Positions 48,901-60,900 of a stretch of 64,000 bases of DNA are shown in pieces (position 1 is the stretch's first letter; each line of letters opens with the position of its first letter). Made by a program: the position numbers and the translations under genes. Source of the DNA: Mauremys mutica (taxonomy: Eukaryota; Chordata; Testudines; Geoemydidae); assembly GCF_020497125.1 (NCBI RefSeq), contig NC_059077.1:30207340-30271339 (forward strand), given 5' to 3'. The notes below the pieces were generated by a model. The model saw only the letters and a program-made list of their open reading frames with translations, made no database searches and was not told the origin of the DNA.

Positions 48901-51900
48901 ATGCCCAAGGCACCGGGCTTTAAGCCCTGTGCAGCGTGCCAGAGGCCTATGCCAGTGGGTGACCCTCACGGCTCCTGCCTCCGTTGCCTGGGCGAGGCAC
49001 ACCGCACCGACAAGTGTGCTATTTGTTCGGCTTTTAAGCCGCGGACCCGTAAGGACAGAGACAGTCGCCTCAAGCAGCTCCTTATGGAGGCGTCCCTCCA
49101 GCCCCCGGCATAGTCAGCGCCGGCACCGAGGGCTTCTTCGGTGCAGAGTGCACCCGCGGCACCGACCGGCTCCGGCACCGTGGCCACGGTACCTAAACCG
49201 CCGCCTAAGACGACCCGGCACCGCTCGCTCTCGCCTTCACGCAAGCAGAAACTGGCGAAGGCTGTAGCGAAGGCACGCACAGAGTCCGCCACGAGAGTGG
49301 CTGCGGCAGTGCGTAAAGCGGGCCCTGAGCCCTCGACTCCGGCTCCACAAGCACCGTCGAGTCCGGCACCGCCACGCTCCCCGGCACCGACCGAGGTTGA
49401 GCCAAGGCTGCCTTCGACGCCGGAGACATTCTCCTCCGCGCGGGACCTGATCAGACTTATAGAGGCTCCGAGCCTCCGGCCCCCGGCACCGCCGGTGCGG
49501 GCTGTTGTCTCTCTGGGCAAGCCAGCCAGAATGACAAGACCGCCCTCTATCGACGAGCGGCATGGAAGACGGTCCCGGTCCCGGCGCAGGTCCCCGTCCC
49601 GTCGTTCGGGATCTCGTCGCCGCTCCTCTTCACGGCACCGAGCGCCATCCCGACGCCGGTCTGAGTCCCGGTACCGCTCTCGATCTCGGTACCGGTCGCA
49701 CTCCCGGCACCGATCACCGTACCGTCGATACCGTCGGAGATCGTCTCGGCACCGCGACTCTCGGAGTCACTCCCGGCACCGCGGATCCCGGTCCCGGTCG
49801 AGCTCCCGGCGCCGGTCAAGCTCCCGGCACCGCCGCAGCCCGCGCTCACATTCACCGTCCCGTCGGCGCTCTGCGTATCGACCCTCGGTGCCGTCGGTGC
49901 AGGGCCTCCCGCCTTCAGCGGTTCAGTCCTTCGGCACCACAGCACCGCCTTGGCCATCCCGCCCACCGTCCGTGGCCTCCGGTGCCGACGATACTGCCCA
50001 CCGATGGCCGACCCCTCAAGGACTCCCTCATGAGCAGTGGGGCTACTGGGTCCCGTGGGGGCAGCATGAAACGCAGGGTATCCCATTTCCCAGGAGGGAT
50101 GTGACCACCAGCACCAGGGGCCCTGAAGCGACTGTTAGCCGGCCGCCTCCCTCCCCTCCGCACGAGCCCTCTGCTCATCCGGTCCGCCAATCACCCACGC
50201 CTCACGATTCGGAGGAGGCTCAGCCACCGACCGTAGAGCCTGAGCCGGTTGTGCAGGGTGCATCTTCATCATCCTCGCCGGATGAGGCGGTGGCAGGTGC
50301 TGCGGCCAGCGAACCCCCGCCCATTGACCTCCGGGCCTTCCAGGACCTGCTTCGCAGGGTGGCGGCGTCCATGAATCTCCCCGTCGAGGAGGTCCAAGAG
50401 GACGAGGATCCAATTACCAATGTGGTGGGTGCGGACGCTCCCGTCCGCGTGGCGTTACCCTTTGTCCGGACCATTCAAAAAAACGCCACTACGCTCTGGC
50501 AGACCCCCTGCACCCTGCACAACCGGCTCAGGCTCAGGGCCCGCTTTACGCACTGCCGCAGCCACTCTCGTGGCGGACTCTGTGCGTGCCTTCGCTACAG
50601 CCTTCGCCAGTTTCTGCTTGCGTGAAGGCGAGAGCGAGCGGTGCCGGGTCGTCTTAGGCGGCGGTTTAGGTACCGTGGCCACGGTGCCGGAGCCGGTCGG
50701 TGCCGCGGGTGCACTCTGCACCGAAGAAGCCCTCGGTGCCGGCGCTGACGGTGCCGGGGGCTGGAGGGACGCCTCCATAAGGAGCTGCTTGAGGCAACTG
50801 TCTCTGTCCTTACGGGTCCGCGGCTTAAAAGCCGAACAAATAGCACACTTGTCGGTGTGGTGTGCCTCGCCCAGGCAACGGAGGCAGGAGCCGTGAGGGT
50901 CACCCACTGGCATAGGCCTCTGGCACGCTGCACAGGGCTTAAAGCCCGGTGCCTTGGGCATGAGCCCGCACCGGGAAGGGGAAGGGAGGAAATACTCCCC
51001 CTATCCTTATCTAAAACACTAACTAACTGGAATGGATTGGAGCAACACATCTCGAAGAACAACAGTTACTACAGGTGAGTAACCGTCTTTTTTTGTAGGA
51101 TTTGTACCTTAGGGCCTGATCAAAAGCTTATTAAAGGGGCTGTAATTAAAGCCATTAGTGCTTTAATTACTGCAGTGTTTACTCTATACTTTAGAAACAC
51201 ACAGTTTTTAATTAAAATGTTCTTTCCTACTTGTGTATAATATGAATGCACTGTATACAATAGATGGGTTTCTGTCAGTAGATGAATTGGTTTATCAATT
51301 TTCTTGACATACCGCTTATTTCTCCACAGTATTACAGACATTTGTCAACTAAACCTAAGTTTCTTCTCAAGCAAAATTACTGCAGCATAACAATATTTAT
51401 TTAGTCCTTGGACTCCGCGCACTCACAAAATACCTCAAAACCACTGTAGACCAAATTGTACCTTATGTAAGATCCTCAAACATATAGTAAAATGCATATT
51501 TTTGAAATGAGAAATATCATTTAACCCTTTAGGGATCTGGAGACAATGATTCAGATAGCTCATCTAACATGTAGAAAAATATTTTATACCTGAACAAAAT
51601 GCAGTCTGTTATTTCAAGTTGAGGGTACAATTGTGACTTCAGTTACACTACCATGCAACTATATACCTTGTAAAATCAGATACTACTGTATATCCACAGC
51701 CATATTGTACAAGCCATTCAGTGAATAAAGCTAGTGAATCTGAGGCATTGTGTTCCACAAAGATTTTCAAAACTGGGTTAAGTCAAATTTCAAAAGACTA
51801 AAATATGAGTATGAAATCACTCACAGGAGGCTGTTATTAGAAAATGCGGAATTACCACTCCTGTGACTTACGGTTTTCAACAAATTTTCAAGCATTGGAA

Positions 51901-54900
51901 TTCAATCAGCGGTCATCATTGGTATAATAATTAAAGACACAACATCAAAGAAGAAAATTCTATGATGCAGGAAGACAGAAGATGATAATTCTGGAGAGAC
52001 AAATAGATTATTGAATCTCAAAATAAATAGTTTTCTGTGAAAGAGCCATTTCTTTATGTATGATTTTCTTTATTTTTAGGTGGTAGATTTATTAGTATCC
52101 ATGTGTCGATCGGCATTGGAATCACCCCGGAAAGTTGTCATTTTTGAGCCATATCCTTCTGTAGTTGATCCTAATGATCCTCAGATGCTGGCCTTTAATC
52201 CAAGGGTAAGTAGTTGTCTCTTCAACAGGTAATGTTTGCTTTTAGTCATGTGTTATATTTCAAAACCAGGTCCAGTTCCACAAAATAATGTGTCTTCACA
52301 CTGACAGATATAGATTTAAAATACAGTACATGTACAACAGTGTAGCCATGGAGCCTATGAAATATTTTAGACAATATAAAATGTCGTTTTGAAGCTGTCT
52401 AGAGGTAAACGTTCAGTCTCCCTGTTTGTGGGTGCAAATTGTGGATGCAAAATTTGTTCATCTGGGAGCATATTACACACATCAAAGCAAAGTTGGCCTT
52501 TGGGAAAATTTAACCATGTGTCTCTAAATCCGCTTATTTTTATTTTACATTTCTAAAGTTCTTATTTGTAAAATGATTATATTCTTAAAATATTAATTTT
52601 TAAAATAATGATTATACTTGAAACGTGTGTAATACTTTTCATCTTCAGAGAGTTCCCAAGCAATAACTAACAAAGTAAAAACAACAAGGAGTCCTTGTGG
52701 CACCCTAGAGACTAACAAATGTATTTGTGCATAAGCTTTCTTGGTGCCCAAATAAATTTGTTAGTCTCTAAGGTGCTACAATGACTCCTCGTTGTTTTTA
52801 CTGTTACAGACTAACACGGCTACCACTCTGAAATCTAACAAAGTAAAGAATATTGCCTACAACACAATGCTAGACCTTTCTATTCATTTTGAATGAAATT
52901 CACTCCTTGCAAGCAGAGGGCTTGCAGAAGACCAATGCAACCAACACAACATTTAAATCCCACTGAGGCCCTATTTTAACTGCTTAAGTGGGAACTATGG
53001 ACACTCTGCATAAGGGTAAATTTCACCTTTTTTGAACAAAGGCCAAACAGTGGCACACTAACATTTCCTGGGTTTTTAACTGATTCATTGCTGGCCCTTC
53101 ACTCCACTCACTCTGCTCCCATGTTCTGTTGAACAGCAAGATGCACCACTGAACCTGATATTTAAATAACTGTCAGACTCATAAATAGTTATTAACATTT
53201 GTTGATAAATTGATCTAATTTACAAAGTGGATTTCCTTATTTGCAGTGGATTCTAGTGAATTTAAACAAAAGTAACTGGTGTCAGTTGGCCTTCCAGACT
53301 TTTCCTGGGTTGTGGATGAGTTGATGTGTGGGATAGAAGAAGAATATTGGATGTAGAGATATGAGAGGGCTTGGTTTGTTGGTCATTGGTCTTAATTGTT
53401 GCTTTATACCAAAAGTATATGAACTCAGAGCATTGAATGAGTATGTTGATATATAAAAGAGCTCCCCCCCCAAAAAAAATTAATGTATTCATTTATTTTA
53501 CATTACATCAGAAGAAGAATTATGATCGAGTCATGAAAGCATTGGATAGTATTACTTCTATTAGAGAAATGACACAGGTAAGTATAAGAGTCTTTTAGTC
53601 TCTTAACTGTAATTTACCGAAGGATGTACCTGTTTTTATTTGTTGCTCTTTTGGGGGAGGAGGGTGGTGCCTGGCATTGTATTTTTATTTTTGCTGCCGA
53701 GTTGCAACAATATAAAAATACGTGTTAAAAATAACAAACCTGCAGTATCTAGATGGTGACAAAATAAAACTGATGAAACAGAACTCCGGTCGCTGGAAGC
53801 TTAAATAAGAGATAATATCCGTGGAATGGAACATTGTAACAGAATAATGGCCAACTGCTGCTTCATGCATTTTAGGAAATAGCAAGGCCAAGCCAAGTCT
53901 TTGATTTTTCAAAGCAAGGGTCATTGATTTTGTGACAGTATACTATGGTGATGGCTTTATTTCTATTATAACTAGAACTTTGTTCATTTAAGTGAAATTG
54001 AGAGGGATTAGGAGCCAGGGCTCCTGTGACTTAGATCATGCAGCTTCTGAATACTCACTTTGGGACAGATTTTGATACCTTTGTACACTACCTTTGTTGC
54101 GTAGTACTTTACTTCACAAGTGATCCCACTGATTACTAGTAGTGCAACACCACACTATTACCGTGCTGTTAAATAGATGTAACCTCACCAAGGTTTGTAA
54201 AGCTTAGTTAATCTAAGTTTGTACAATACTTTTAGATTCTGAAATGAAAAATGATGCATTTACAAAATACTATTATAATTTTAATATAAGAATTAAGCCA
54301 CTATATTGCACATTATATTATCTAGTTGCCATTTTAATACTAGGATGAAGTATAATTATTGCTGGGCTGAGTAGATTTAAAGGGCTACTTCATGATCCTA
54401 ATATAGTCAGTGGGAGTTTTCAGTGTGAACATTATCTGGTCCAGTATTGATTTTACCTATTTAATACCATGGAGCAGTTAAAATAGCTATTAGTGAATTA
54501 CCACAGAGTACTTTAGAGAGGCTTTGTTTTACTGAAGTTCCAGTCCAGTTTCCTAATGTCGGAGCCAAACACTACTAGATGGCCTCTGCCGTTCTTGCTG
54601 TGACCAGCCGTGTTAGCTCCAATATACTTGTTCTGAAGCTACATGTAAGCTTAGAAATTCTACCCAAGGGAAGAGAATTGCTGTAGTAATTCTTGTTGTT
54701 GTCAAGGCAGTTATAGCTGTTTAAGGCTAAATGTCAGTAAATCTGTGATGATGAATCCAATGTATTCATTTATTATAGATGAAATTATGTGTAATGTAAT
54801 ATATACAAAATTTTAACCAGCAGTAAAGAGCATAATTACTGTTTTCTAGGCACCATATTTGGAAATAAAGAAGCAGATGGATAAACAGGACCCACTTGCG

Positions 54901-57900
54901 CATCCTCTTCTGCAGTGGTATAGAATTGACTTACATTAAGATAAGAATTATTTCAGTACCATGTTGAACAAATAATCATTTTATTATTTTTAATTTGGTG
55001 TTAGCTGGCCCTAAGAATTAATATTGGCATTTAAATTTTTTTCTGGGAGCTTTTAGGACCTGATCCAAAGCCCACTGAAACCAATGGAAAGACTCCCACT
55101 GACTAGTGGACTTTGAATCAAGCCCTTGACCAGCACCATGCCTATGCACCACTTAAGTAGAATAGATGTGATTCATAGGCCTTCAGCTAGCCTCTGTCAA
55201 TGGCCATTAATCAATACTTTCCTAGAAGAAAATTTTGTATTGATACATGCATTTATTTATTTTTCTTTATTTCAGGGTTATTTCTAGTAATAGGTCACAT
55301 ATTGTGAAACTACCAGTGAACAGGGTAAGTTTGGAGTTATTTTCTTTGTATATTAATATGGTGGGATTTCAGAACTTTGTTCCTGTTTAAGTCAGCAGGA
55401 GCATTACCATTAACTCCAGTGAGAGCAGGTTCAGGTCAACGCTGGGTGCTTTTAAAAATCTCACTTATGATATGTGTGTGAGTGTGTTGTTTATTTGTGT
55501 GAAGAAACAACACAGCCTTGGTAATATCTGATTAATTTCCTTAGTATTCATCCTGCTGTTCTCATTCATTACTTCAATATTTCACACTAATATAGATCCT
55601 TTTGAACACTTCGTCTCTTTAGGACGTGGACTACAGATGTAGGGGTGTGTTAAAGACAGTTTTGCATGCATAGACACAAGTAGATGTACTATAAAAATGA
55701 ATCAGTAGTGATGGCACTCTGATCTTTGAATTGAGTTGTTCATTCCTAAGTACAGTATTATGCCTCTGATTTTGTTTATAATACACTGAATCTGTGGCCT
55801 TTCAAATCAGAGTCTTAATTCAAAGCCACCTGAAATGCTTTCTGGAGTGGCTCACAACCATGAGTGCCTACTTCAGGGCAGACTGTCAAAAGCAAAGCAG
55901 ACACCCGAAAGTGTTGGTATATTCTACAAATAAATTTCATCAACCCATTACTAAGTGTGAACTCCCAAAGTACAGGCAATCCCTTTAGACACGCCAATCA
56001 TATGAGTCACAGGCAATCTCCTTAGACACTCCAGTCTATCTTGCCACCCAGACAAGCTGGACTACATGATAAATGGTCACTTATACCAAAAATCACAAAA
56101 TATTCTAAGTTACACCAGGTCCCAAAAGACCAGTCACTCACGCAGGTTGATTTGCATCCTGGATCTCACACCAAAGACAACACTGGTAGCCACTTCTGTA
56201 GTAAATTAACTAATGATTTATTAGCTAAGAAAAAAGAATGAGAGTTACTGAAAGGTTTAAGCAGGTAAAAATAGATGTACAGTTGAGTCACAGTTTATCA
56301 TTCCAAATGGTAGCAGAGATGGTAGCAGTAATCTGCATTTTCCAAAAGTGTCTTAGGGCTACCAGAATTATTCTGGGGATCTCTGTCTTGTCATTCATTT
56401 ATTCTGCCCTGTTAGAATCCAAACAGTCCAGAGATGAAGAATTTTTCCTTGTGTCTATACTTTCTTCTCACAGAAAACAAGCTGGCAGGGTCACTACCCA
56501 TGTGGGCTCTTTCTTTGAAGGTGGAAGAGAGAGGAATGCACTGCAATTAGATACCCACGGCTGAAGCCTGGGTTGTAGACCCTGCGAAGTGGCAGGGTCC
56601 AAGTGCTCGGGCTGCAGCCTGAACTCAGAAGTCTACACTGCAGTGAAACAGCACCTGAGTCATCTGGCATGGGCCAGCTGTGGGTTTTTATTTTTAGTGT
56701 GGACATACCCTTAGAGTCTTTGGACTCTGATCATCATACACAATGACCACTTGCCTTCAAATGCACAAGAATTAGCACTTTCCTGTTAAAGTTCTTCATT
56801 TGTGTTACACAAGGCTGCTTTCTTCTTCGAGTGCTTGCTCATGTTGATTCCATTCTATGTGTGCGCGCACCCACATGCATGGTTGTTGGAGATTGTTGCC
56901 TTAGTGGTATTCGTAGGGCCGGCAGTGGCGCTTCCTTGAGTTCCGCACCAATGCCACAGGCCCTATGCCCTCTCAGTTACTTCTTACTGCCTGTGGTGGT
57001 TAGTCGGAGGACCTTTCCTTGCATAAGAAGGGCTAGCGGTTTCATCTCTACTGACTTTGAGCCTTAGGGCCTTGTAAATAGTTTTTGATAGTAGTTAGTG
57101 TTAAGTAGTTGTTAAGTGTAGTTAGAAGTTAGAGTCCAAGTGGAGACTTTGCCCCAGGTGGGGCATGCCCTGGGCTCCTAGGTTTAAGCCCTGCACGGAC
57201 TGTAACAGGCCTATGCCTGTAAGTGACCCCCACAACAGCTGCCTCAAGTTCCTGGGGGGCATCACATGTGAAGGACAAGTGCCATATTTGTAAGAACTTT
57301 CAACCCAGGACTCAGAGGGAGTGGGATACTCGTTTGCGGGCTATCCTCATGGAGTCTGCCCTTCGTCCGGCTTCCGAGCCATCCTGCCAAAACTTGCCGA
57401 GTACTTTGGCCTCGGTGCACAGTGCGCCCCTGGCACCAGGGTCTGCCCGGCACTGCTCCCCATCACCAGTGCCCAAGAAGAAAGCAAGGAAGCATGGCTC
57501 CCCAGCACCAGGAAAGAAGGGCCATGGGGAAGGGTTCAGGCCACCTGGCCACTCCAGAGCCACACGTCCATGCCTCCCTGGAGCCCTTAGCCCCTTAAAA
57601 TGTCCACCATCGACTCCCAGGAACAGTATAGGACCCAAACCCATGATGGCACCAACGCCTTCCCAAGTTCCCCACAAGGGCAATCTAGCCCTTAGGGGAC
57701 AGTGGAGTGCCGCTGATCTCCCGAGATGAGACAACACTCTCCACCTCCACGCCGCAGATCGCCGGAGTCGCAGCTCAGATCCTCTGGGGCTTTCTCTTGG
57801 TCACCAGCACCGTGATCGTGGTCCTCACTGTCTTGATGCGGATCACCTAGAGGGAGGCACCGGTCTCCAAACTACCAGCACCATTCGTCCACCCACCGGT

Positions 57901-60900
57901 TGTCCTCTCGGCGCAGATCTTGGCCGCCTGCCCTGTGGGAGTGCTCCCCATCACGTGTCCAGTCCCACGGGACTGGCACCAATCCTCTCGTTCCGGCGGC
58001 GACGGTCAACAGGCAGACTCAGGCATTGATGTCCCCACTGTGGCCTCCGGAAGGGAATTCCTCCAGCACAGAAGGAATTCAGCCCTTCAGCCCCTCGCCC
58101 AGACTCCACCAATGCAATTGGGCATCCGAGGCTACATCGACGCCTTGGTGGCACAGCCAGTGGCCAGTGCAGTGGCCTTATTGGAGCACATGGGGACTGC
58201 CGGTCAGGATGATACCTCCCTCGCACCGCTCATCTACCACCACCTAGGAGCAACAGCTGGCGGCACCGGATCAATGCATGAGACCCACTCGGAGGTCGGA
58301 GTAGAGAAGACAGTGCCCACCCCAAAATCCCACTCCCCCAAGGGATGATGCTCCTGAGCCTCCCCCAGTGGTTCAGTCATCATACTCCTCCCCTGATGAA
58401 GTGATCACAGGACCCTTGAGGGCCAGCTCCCGAGACGATTTTAAGAAACCCCAGGCCCTGCTTCAACGGGTGGCCAAGAACTTGAGCCTAGAGGTGGTGG
58501 AGATGGCCGAGCAGGTGAATACCTTGTTCAGTGTCCTCTCAGCCTCTACCCCAGCACATGTCGCACTACCAGTACATGATGGGGTCCTAAAAATTGCCAA
58601 GACCCTCTATCTATCCATCCCACCTCCAAAAGGCTAAAAAGAAGTACTTCATCTCGACCAAAGGGTTCAAGTACCTTTATACCCACCCACCTCCATGCTC
58701 GCTGGTTGTCTCTGTGGCTAATGAAAAGGACAAGCAGGTGCACACCCATTCAACTCTCAAAAGTAAAGAGGCCAGGAATAAATTGCTCAATTCAATTATT
58801 TCAGTGGTGTCAGCATGGTTCATCTTAGATTGTCGTGTATGTCATGCACTTTCATATACTTCATAAACTGGGAGGTATTTTGTAATGAGACTGCCTTCAA
58901 ATTATTTCATGTCTGACTCGAGGGGCAACAGTATATTGCATAAACGAGCACAATATCTTAGAAAAACTTAATACTGAAAATACAAGAAATCCATGTTCAT
59001 TAGCATCTTTTCACTTGTATGCTGTTATATTTTACAGCAACTGAAGTTTATGCACACTCCTCATCAGTTCCTCCTTCTCAGCAGTCCACCAGCCAAAGAA
59101 TCCAATTTCAGAGCTGCTAAAAATCTCTATGGAAGTACCTTTGCATTTCAGTAAGTATGAAAAAAGAATTAGTAAAAATAATGCTAGCAGTTCTTACTGT
59201 GCTCTTATCATCGAAAATATGTGTAAAGAAAAACACAGATATTCTAAGAGTTAGAGGTTTTCAATTGCAAATACATTGTTTTAGAGAAAATGGTTACTTT
59301 CATTCTGGGTGCCTTGAAACACTACTTATTTTCCTTCTTTCCACTTTTTTTTTTAAGTGGTTCACACATTGAAAACTGGCACTCCATCCTGCGGAATGGC
59401 TTAGTTGTTGCTTCCAATACAAGGCTGCAGGTAAATAATAGATACAAGGGTTCTTATCTGACCCATAGATACAAGGTTACATATTAAACATAGGGCACCT
59501 TTGGAGAGAGGCAGTTGAGATAGCTATCTTGGTGATCAAAAACTACATGGTGCAATTATATCCTCCCTTCTTTCACACTAATCAGTTGTTCCACTGGTCC
59601 TTCTGAAGCATTGATGGTGAAATCCTGGCCCCAGTGAAGTCAATAGCTAAACTCCCATTGACTTCAGCAAGGTTAGGGATCCACACTGAGGCTGTGCACA
59701 GTAGCACCTTTAGTGGCAGAGGAAGTACCAGATGCAGGACTTCCTCTTCCATCTAGGAGGTGTTGTTCACCACGGCTAAAGAGAGCATCATAAGGACCAA
59801 GTCATGGAGGAGAATGAGAGTGGGGTGACTGAATGGAGCAAGCTAAGAGGAAAGAGAAAATTAACGGGACAGTTCAGAGATGGGGAAATAAAACAAAAGG
59901 ATTCAGTGAATACAGATAAAGAGTGCAAAGAAGAGAGAGACAGTACAATAGAGAGGGAGGGAAAAGAGACATCACTGGAAAAGAGGGAAGAGAGAAAGTT
60001 GGGGAAAATGACAGAACTCCATACTTAAGCTCTTGGGGGCACCCTAATAAGGAACTGAGCAGTTCCTCTGAAGTCACTAAAGTTATTCACATTTACAGGC
60101 TCTGTCTCTATATTTCTACCAGGTGCTCTTGAAACCCTGTTTAAAAACATGAATTAGGCAAAAGCATCACTGACTTCTGAAACAAATTTAAACAGTGATC
60201 ATTTATTTATTTACTTAATTTAAAAATTATACCAACTGTGGCCCTGATACTGCAAACATGTATTATGAATAAAGTCGTGCAGACGCATAATTGTTTTCGG
60301 GATCAAGGGTTATATTTCAGATTTAACCTAACATTTTTTTATTGTTTATCATCATGTTTGCTAATAACATTGATTTGTTCATGGATTGCAGTGTTAAATC
60401 TCAGCACAAATACATCTATAACATTGATTTGTTCATGGATTGCAGTGTTAAATCTCAACACAAATACATCTATAACTTCAGAATATGAAGAAAAATTTCC
60501 TTTACCACCAGTAGATCTAAAAACAGGAAGCACTATTTTACAGCTATAAACTGAGGCAAACTCCTTTATCTGCATGCAATTGGAATGGTCTGTGCCATAA
60601 AAATAGATTTTGCATGGTCTTTAGGGCATGCAGGAGTATTTTAGTTTGATACAGAAGAGTTTGTGTAATATTTGCCGCAAGTTTTCTTAGGACTTATTTT
60701 GTACATAATTTAATATCAGATACTGTATTGGTGGGAGGACAAATAATTATCCAAATCAGTTTAGATCATGTACCATGTTGTTTTCCTTTGTAAAACTATC
60801 AAATTAATATTAAGCCTTTTTTACATTGTTTTTCAGCTCCATGGTGCAATGTTTGGAATTGGGATCTACCTTAGTCCATTGTCAAGCATATCATTTGGTT

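Larger units (their letters stand above)
48802..51084. mobile_element. DIRS-type element rearranged into an inverted duplication
   Basis: The left arm (48802-49331) carries a DIRS 5' end (ttcttcttcgagtgattgct) and the start of a Gag frame. The right arm (50533-51060) is its near-identical inverse. The forward Gag body lies between. The right boundary cagttactacaggtgagtaa then cc matches the right end of the DIRS unit at 14788. The sequence is far more GC-rich than its surroundings. Reverse transcriptase and recombinase are absent. Confidence 0.8.
45325..52079 (+). other. PARP8 intron
   Basis: Contains two TSD-flanked Harbinger-type MITEs (45511-45813, 47286-47525), a palindromic element (46439-46526), a Penelope-like fold-back (47629-47890) and the DIRS inverted duplication (48802-51084). 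About 45820-46430, 46530-47280, 47910-48800 and 51090-52075 hold nothing I recognise. Confidence 0.85.
55325..59037 (+). other. PARP8 intron
   Basis: Contains the end of a Harbinger-type MITE (56546-56710) and a broken DIRS-type element (56821-58785). About 55330-56540 and 58790-59030 hold nothing I can name. Confidence 0.85.

Noticed and set aside
49141..50625. A 494-codon open frame that could be taken for a host SR-type protein gene.
   Set aside because: It lies in one PARP8 intron inside a DIRS element with inverted arms, shares its N-terminus with two other broken copies, and runs past 50508 into the antisense of its own 5' part.
58594..58866. An open frame encoding KKYFISTKGFKYLYTHPPP.
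   Set aside because: It is the C-terminal part of a frameshifted DIRS Gag, not a separate gene.
59804..60028. A 74-codon Lys/Glu-rich frame.
   Set aside because: It is the translation of a purine-rich intron stretch and has no supporting splice sites.
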